DNA of 23,636 nucleotides from a virus, in IMG/VR virus record IMGVR_UViG_3300036766_000103, positions 1-23,636 of that record; one strand, 5' to 3'. Positions within the stretch are counted from its first letter, which is position 1. The number at the start of each line of letters is the position of its first letter. Below, one piece after another: positions 21,158-23,636 of this stretch. Below the pieces are notes generated by a model that saw only the letters and a program-made list of their open reading frames with translations, did not search any database and had not been told where the DNA came from. A program made the position numbers and the translations under genes.

Positions 21158-21336
21158 ATTCCAATATCACTTACTAAATAAAATTCGTTTTTAATTTTCA
21201 TAATTACGTCTATCATTTCCGTATATCCTGAATCTTTTGTCCCGTATCCATAATTCTCATCGAAATAAAAACGAACAATATCTCCGACAAATAGTTCATT
21301 GCCATCCCGATCTTTGTATCCAGTAGATTCTTTCAT
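21154..21336 (-). CDS. YopX-like protein
   Basis: The protein has 60 residues. TGYKDRDGNELFVGDIVRF (5-23) is the YopX signature (TG-x-x-D-x-x-G-x-x-x-x-x-GDIV), found in many phage accessory genes of unknown role. The family is usually longer, so this is a short form. Its ribosome site AGGAG is part of the GTT core of attC-like site J, eight bases before the ATG. Confidence 0.75.
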   Translation of the reverse strand: MKESTGYKDRDGNELFVGDIVRFYFDENYGYGTKDSGYTEMIDVIMKIKNEFYLVSDIGI

Positions 21337-21345
21337 TTGTTTTTC

Positions 21346-21402
21346 TCCTAACGTTCGCTGTTATGCGTCGTGCCGCTCATCGGCATGAAGGCGCTGTTTG
21401 CA
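21346..21402 (-). repeat. attC-like site J
   Basis: AAC (21350-21352) and GTT (21396-21398) flank CGC..TTATGC and GCATGAAGGCG arms (8 of 11 paired) with an inner TGCCG/CGGCA stem. Short, 49 bases core to core. It contains the end of the 86-residue gene. Confidence 0.65.
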
Positions 21403-21621
21403 CCACACATCAAAATCTGGCATCTCGTGATGTGGCGTAGCGTCGCTCGCCCAATCGTGATATACTGCCAGCGCCGTCGCATAGCGGCTGTTGGTGGGCT
21501 GTGTTTGCACACCTTCCAAGCTCTTGATGGCGGCTTCCCATGCGTATTTGTAAAGATACGCATCATCATTTATACACGGGAGCCTGTCACTCCACCACTC
21601 ATCGAATGTTTTTGCCGTCAT
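21361..21621 (-). CDS. Hypothetical cassette protein, 86 residues
   Basis: I do not recognise a family. It begins MTAKTFDEWWSDRLP and contains many Trp, Tyr and His (AYLYKYAWEAAIKSLEG, YHDWAS, DVWCKQRL). The FDEWW start followed by a WEAA helix is a pattern I associate with small phage proteins of unknown role. Its last codons (about ADERHDA) lie in site J. It is the only gene between sites K and J. Ribosome site AAAGG precedes the start at a somewhat long distance. Confidence 0.6.
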   Translation of the reverse strand: MTAKTFDEWWSDRLPCINDDAYLYKYAWEAAIKSLEGVQTQPTNSRYATALAVYHDWASDATPHHEMPDFDVWCKQRLHADERHDA

Positions 21622-21653
21622 ATATTAACCTGCCTTTCGTGTGGCGTTATTGC

Positions 21654-21741
21654 CTGCAACGTTTGCGCAACGCCCGAAGGCTGCGCCTATAATCCCAATT
21701 CCATAGTGACCTGCGCAGCTTTTGGGCTTGCGCTGTTGTTT
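21654..21741 (-). repeat. attC-like site K
   Basis: AAC (21658-21660) and GTT (21735-21737) flank GCGCAA-c-GCCC-g-AAGGCTGCGC and a nearly perfect complement (21711-21733), with an extra c in the left arm. Spacers GTTT and T. One of the two best-paired sites. It encodes the last 17 or so codons of the methyltransferase. Confidence 0.88.
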
Positions 21742-22421
21742 GCTGTACCACGGCCTTCCGAAGTGTTCTGCGCGCCGTCTTGGTTTTGTCCGAATAAATC
21801 CTGCTGCGCGATTAAGTTAGCATATCTTTGCTGCGCGATCTTGATGTATTCTTCGTCTTTGTCAATACACAAGAACCGCCGCCCTGTTTTGTGACACGCC
21901 AGCGCGGTGGTGCCGGAACCACAAAACGGGTCGATAATTAAATCGCCGGGCTTTGAATAATTCATCAGGCACCAAACAAAAAGAGCGACCGGCTTTTGCG
22001 TTGGGTGGCACCTGCCATCGGTTGTCACGTTTACAATATTCATACTAAAAATACGAGAGACATCATCAAAACTTGTCCACGCATATTCACAATCTGCGTA
22101 GCTGTTCCCGTGTATTGTCTTGTCCCAAACAAGAAAACATCTGCACGGAGAAACGTTGAAATAATTACCACCCCATACGATACTATTTTTTGCTTTTGAA
22201 ATGCACAAGGAAAGATGTTCATCCGAAACCGGCTTTGTGTCCCAACAATCCGCACGATAATATTTTTTTTCTGTTTTTGATGTGCCGTTTATAAATTTTA
22301 CAGAACTTGCCCCAATACCATACGGTGGATCGGTAAGGCAAAGATCGAATGCCTTGTCTTGTATTTCGCGCAGCACTTCGATTGAATCCGCGCAGATAAA
22401 TGTATTTGGTTCTATTTGCAT
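21687..22421 (-). CDS. Beta-class DNA methyltransferase (N4/N6)
   Basis: The protein has 244 residues. Motif IV DPPYGIG (31-37) precedes HPTQKP (139-144) and SAM motif I DPFCGSGTT (164-172), the beta-class order. HPTQKP plus the DPPYGIG form point to adenine-N6 or cytosine-N4 transfer on DNA. No target-recognition domain is obvious; the middle is short. Start ATG 22421; the 31 codons before it read through a cassette leader and a palindrome. It has a cassette to itself with no nuclease, as phage antirestriction methylases do. The tail after about residue 205 is Gln/Asn-rich and partly attC-encoded. Confidence 0.85.
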   Translation of the reverse strand: MQIEPNTFICADSIEVLREIQDKAFDLCLTDPPYGIGASSVKFINGTSKTEKKYYRADCWDTKPVSDEHLSLCISKAKNSIVWGGNYFNVSPCRCFLVWDKTIHGNSYADCEYAWTSFDDVSRIFSMNIVNVTTDGRCHPTQKPVALFVWCLMNYSKPGDLIIDPFCGSGTTALACHKTGRRFLCIDKDEEYIKIAQQRYANLIAQQDLFGQNQDGAQNTSEGRGTANNSASPKAAQVTMELGL

Positions 22422-22471
22422 TTTCTTTTGTCTTTCGGCGCGCCTATGAATTTCAAAGGCCGTGGTATTGC

Positions 22472-22549
22472 GTACAACGTTTGCGCTATGCTGACGTGCC
22501 GGTTCCTCCGGCATGTGGCTTTAGCCCTTGCAGCATGGCGCTGTTGGCG
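22472..22549 (-). repeat. attC-like site L
   Basis: AAC (22476-22478) and GTT (22543-22545) flank GCGCTATGCTG and CAGCATGGCGC, with an inner TGCCGG/CCGGCA stem. Spacers GTTT and T. One mismatch replaces the usual extra base. It encodes the end of the 63-residue gene. Confidence 0.8.
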
Positions 22550-22712
22550 GTACGTTTGCCGCCGCTCCGCTGTTTGCAGCGCGTTTCTTTGTAAACGTAA
22601 GTTCTATTTTTACCGATTCATACTCCCCGCTTGAAAATAATCCCGCTATTCCGTTGGCTATAAACTGCGGAGAAAATTCTTTTATTAATTTTTCATTCTG
22701 TTCTTTATCCAC
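22521..22712 (-). CDS. Hypothetical cassette protein, 63 residues
   Basis: No family recognised. The body (MDKEQNEKLIKEFSPQF start, then ESVKIELTFTKKR) is about 44 residues; the remaining tail (ending PPTAPCCKG) is encoded by site L and its border. PPTAP recurs in the tail of the 62-residue protein at 23253. It shares a cassette with the 112-residue gene upstream. Confidence 0.55.
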   Translation of the reverse strand: MDKEQNEKLIKEFSPQFIANGIAGLFSSGEYESVKIELTFTKKRAANSGAAANVPPTAPCCKG

Positions 22713-22755
22713 GCGCTGCCTCCTTAAATGGTCGACGGCTAATTACCAATTTTCA

Positions 22756-23094
22756 TTAGCAGTAAAACTCCATATAGTGAGAATCTCTATCTTCCTCTGT
22801 TGACCAAATAGCCGCGAGCAAATCTCCCCATGCACGATAAGAAAAAGTTGCCGAAGTTCCGTCGCTAAATACAGGTGCACCTTCGGGATCTTTTTGGTGC
22901 CAAGGGCCACACTCCTTGATGCCACGTTTGATTATATCTGCACGCAACGCCTCGATATACGGATAAGCGCTTTCTTTCCAGGCACCAAGATATTCGCCCC
23001 ACCGCATACCTTCCTTGAAAAAACCACCAAGGCCGCCGAATGCAATAGGCAACTTATCAGCCTCGGTATAACTAACCCACTTGACAACATCCAT
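22756..23094 (-). CDS. Hypothetical cassette protein, 112 residues
   Basis: No family recognised. The sequence is rich in Trp, Gly and Tyr (FGGLGGFFKEGMRWGEYLGAW, ECGPWHQKDPEG) and ends with DRDSHYMEFYC, unlike the other tails because no attC-like site follows directly. GGAGG precedes ATG 23094. A WGDLLAAIW helix suggests a compact folded domain. First gene of a two-gene cassette. Confidence 0.6.
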   Translation of the reverse strand: MDVVKWVSYTEADKLPIAFGGLGGFFKEGMRWGEYLGAWKESAYPYIEALRADIIKRGIKECGPWHQKDPEGAPVFSDGTSATFSYRAWGDLLAAIWSTEEDRDSHYMEFYC

Positions 23095-23143
23095 ACTACC
23101 TCCATGAAAATTGGCCTACAAACTCGCTCTCGCAGGCCATTTT

Positions 23144-23305
23144 GTGCAACGTTTGCGCTAAGCAAGATGTTTCCGCTCTAAATAAGCCCACAATGTTCCG
23201 ATAACGTGACGGTCATTCTCAGTTAGACGATGCCCCGAAAAACTGTCACGAATTACCTTTTCACATTCCGACAGTGGCGGAAATTTCTTGCTGGCGCTGT
23301 TGGTG
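23144..23305 (-). repeat. attC-like site M
   Basis: AAC (23148-23150) and GTT (23299-23301) flank GCGC..AGCAAGA..TTTCCGC and its complement ending at 23297, with one extra base in the left arm. At 154 bases core to core it is the longest; the loop holds no ORF that I can support, only a CTGTC/GACAG stem. The gene upstream ends inside it. Confidence 0.85.
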
Positions 23306-23441
23306 GGAGTGCCGCTTGCGCTTCAATAATTTTCAGCGCCGCCTTCGCTACGCTGACTGCATTTGGATGGAACCCACCATATTTTTTTGCCGGCGAATCT
23401 GCGATATATTTCAAACCATCTATTATTTCTTGGCGGCGCAT
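23253..23441 (-). CDS. Hypothetical cassette protein, 62 residues
   Basis: No family recognised. It begins MRRQEIIDGLKYIADSPAK, helical, with a VAKAALKIIEAQ helix. The tail (PPTAPARNFRHC) is read from the arm of site M. GAAAGG precedes the start. The body of about 45 residues may be a small helical DNA- or protein-binding module. Confidence 0.55.
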   Translation of the reverse strand: MRRQEIIDGLKYIADSPAKKYGGFHPNAVSVAKAALKIIEAQAALPPTAPARNFRHCRNVKR

Positions 23442-23469
23442 ATAATAATCCTTTCAAGCAAGCGGTTTA

Positions 23470-23545
23470 CACCAACGTTTGCCAAACGGTTGCAGTAGCG
23501 ATACTATACTGGTTCCTCGCTATTGTCAACATTTGGCTGTTGTAC
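23470..23545 (-). repeat. attC-like site N
   Basis: AAC (23474-23476) and GTTGTAC (23539-23545) flank GCCAAA-c-GGTTGCAGTAGCGA and its near complement, with the extra base at the usual place. Spacers GTTT and T. The left arm resembles sites B and C of array 1. Encodes the end of the partial gene at the right edge. Confidence 0.85.
23501..23529 (-). promoter_or_regulatory. Possible promoter inside attC-like site N
   Basis: TTGACA (23529-23524) is followed by TAGTAT at 17 bases or TATAGT at 15. Neither pair is ideal. If active it would transcribe array 2 from within the site. Confidence 0.3.
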
Positions 23546-23635
23546 GTCTGTTTGCGACGACACAACCAATTGTCTTTCAAGAGGGAGATTTTCCTTTAGT
23601 TCTGGCAATAAACCATTTAACTGCGCAGCGAAGGC
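23504..23635 (-). CDS. 3' end of a cassette gene cut by the right edge
   Basis: An open frame enters from the right edge and stops with TAG at 23504, leaving 43 codons. The visible part has a helix (QLNGLLPELKENLPLERQLV) and a polar tail (ending DNSEEPV) encoded in site N, like the tails of other cassette genes. No start is visible and the family is unknown. Confidence 0.55.
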   Translation of the reverse strand, partial: AFAAQLNGLLPELKENLPLERQLVVSSQTDVQQPNVDNSEEPV

Positions 23636-23636
23636 G

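Larger units (their letters stand above)
21346..23636 (-). mobile_element. Integron-like gene cassette array 2, continues beyond right edge
   Basis: Five attC-like sites (J, K, L, M, N) separate units with approximate limits 23636-23476 (partial), 23476-23150, 23150-22478, 22478-21660 and 21660-21352, all read in the minus direction. Cargo: a DNA methyltransferase and small unknowns. The head of the array, where a promoter or integrase would be, is outside the window. Confidence 0.72.

Noticed and set aside
10374-23545. Palindromes read as CRISPR repeats, REP elements or transposon ends
   Set aside because: They are not regularly spaced direct repeats, arm sequences differ between copies, no transposase is present, and each lies at a gene 3' end with AAC/GTT borders and a bulged base, which fits attC better.
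1-23636. tRNA, rRNA, CRISPR array or integron/phage integrase gene
   Set aside because: I looked for cloverleaf-like stretches, repeat-spacer patterns and tyrosine or serine recombinase motifs and saw none; an integrase may lie outside the window.

Overview
The window is a stretch of tailed-phage (or prophage) genome. Essentially every credible gene lies on the minus strand, so transcription runs from the right edge to the left. Virion genes are of HK97 type: small and large terminase, portal fused to a MuF-type head protein, prohead protease and major capsid protein. No tail, lysis or integrase gene is visible. The host cannot be named. The only hint is that the accessory regions look like integron gene cassettes, so the phage probably meets bacteria that carry integrons.

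Late module (1-9812): TerS, TerL, portal-MuF, a lipoprotein, a ferritin-like protein, one or two tiny ORFs, a SAM methyltransferase, an AIG2-like domain fused to the prohead protease, the major capsid protein, and a glycosyltransferase that runs off the left edge with no stop. An AT-rich gap and a strong intrinsic terminator (9955-9993) separate this module from the genes upstream of it.

Accessory array 1 (10374-15650): seven cassette-like units, each ending in an imperfect palindrome. On the + strand each palindrome reads AAC-spacer-arm ... arm-T-GTT, and nearly all have one unpaired base at a fixed place in one arm. This is the architecture of integron attC sites. Cargo is a ParB-methyltransferase fusion with a PD-(D/E)XK-like nuclease, a radical SAM/SPASM protein, zinc-binding proteins, two small membrane proteins and unknowns. 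A Lar-like antirestriction gene follows the last site. A consensus promoter (15929-15957) and a lone GTT core site (15644-15650) stand at the head of the array.

Replication/recombination core (15676-21336): tightly coupled genes (many ATGA overlaps) for a NinG-like HNH protein, small Cys-rich proteins, a DnaB-like helicase, a probable helicase loader, a replication initiator containing two copies of a palindrome, a Cys-rich DUF1540-like protein, a Pol beta-like nucleotidyltransferase, a NinB-like protein and a YopX-like protein. A second consensus promoter (19696-19724) precedes the initiator.

Accessory array 2 (21346-right edge): five more attC-like sites separating small unknown genes and a second DNA methyltransferase; the array continues beyond the window.

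The main point of interest is two integron-like cassette arrays built into the early region of a phage genome. Many cassette genes use the attC site itself to encode their last codons. Cargo leans towards DNA modification and antirestriction, as expected for genes a phage exchanges to meet host defences.
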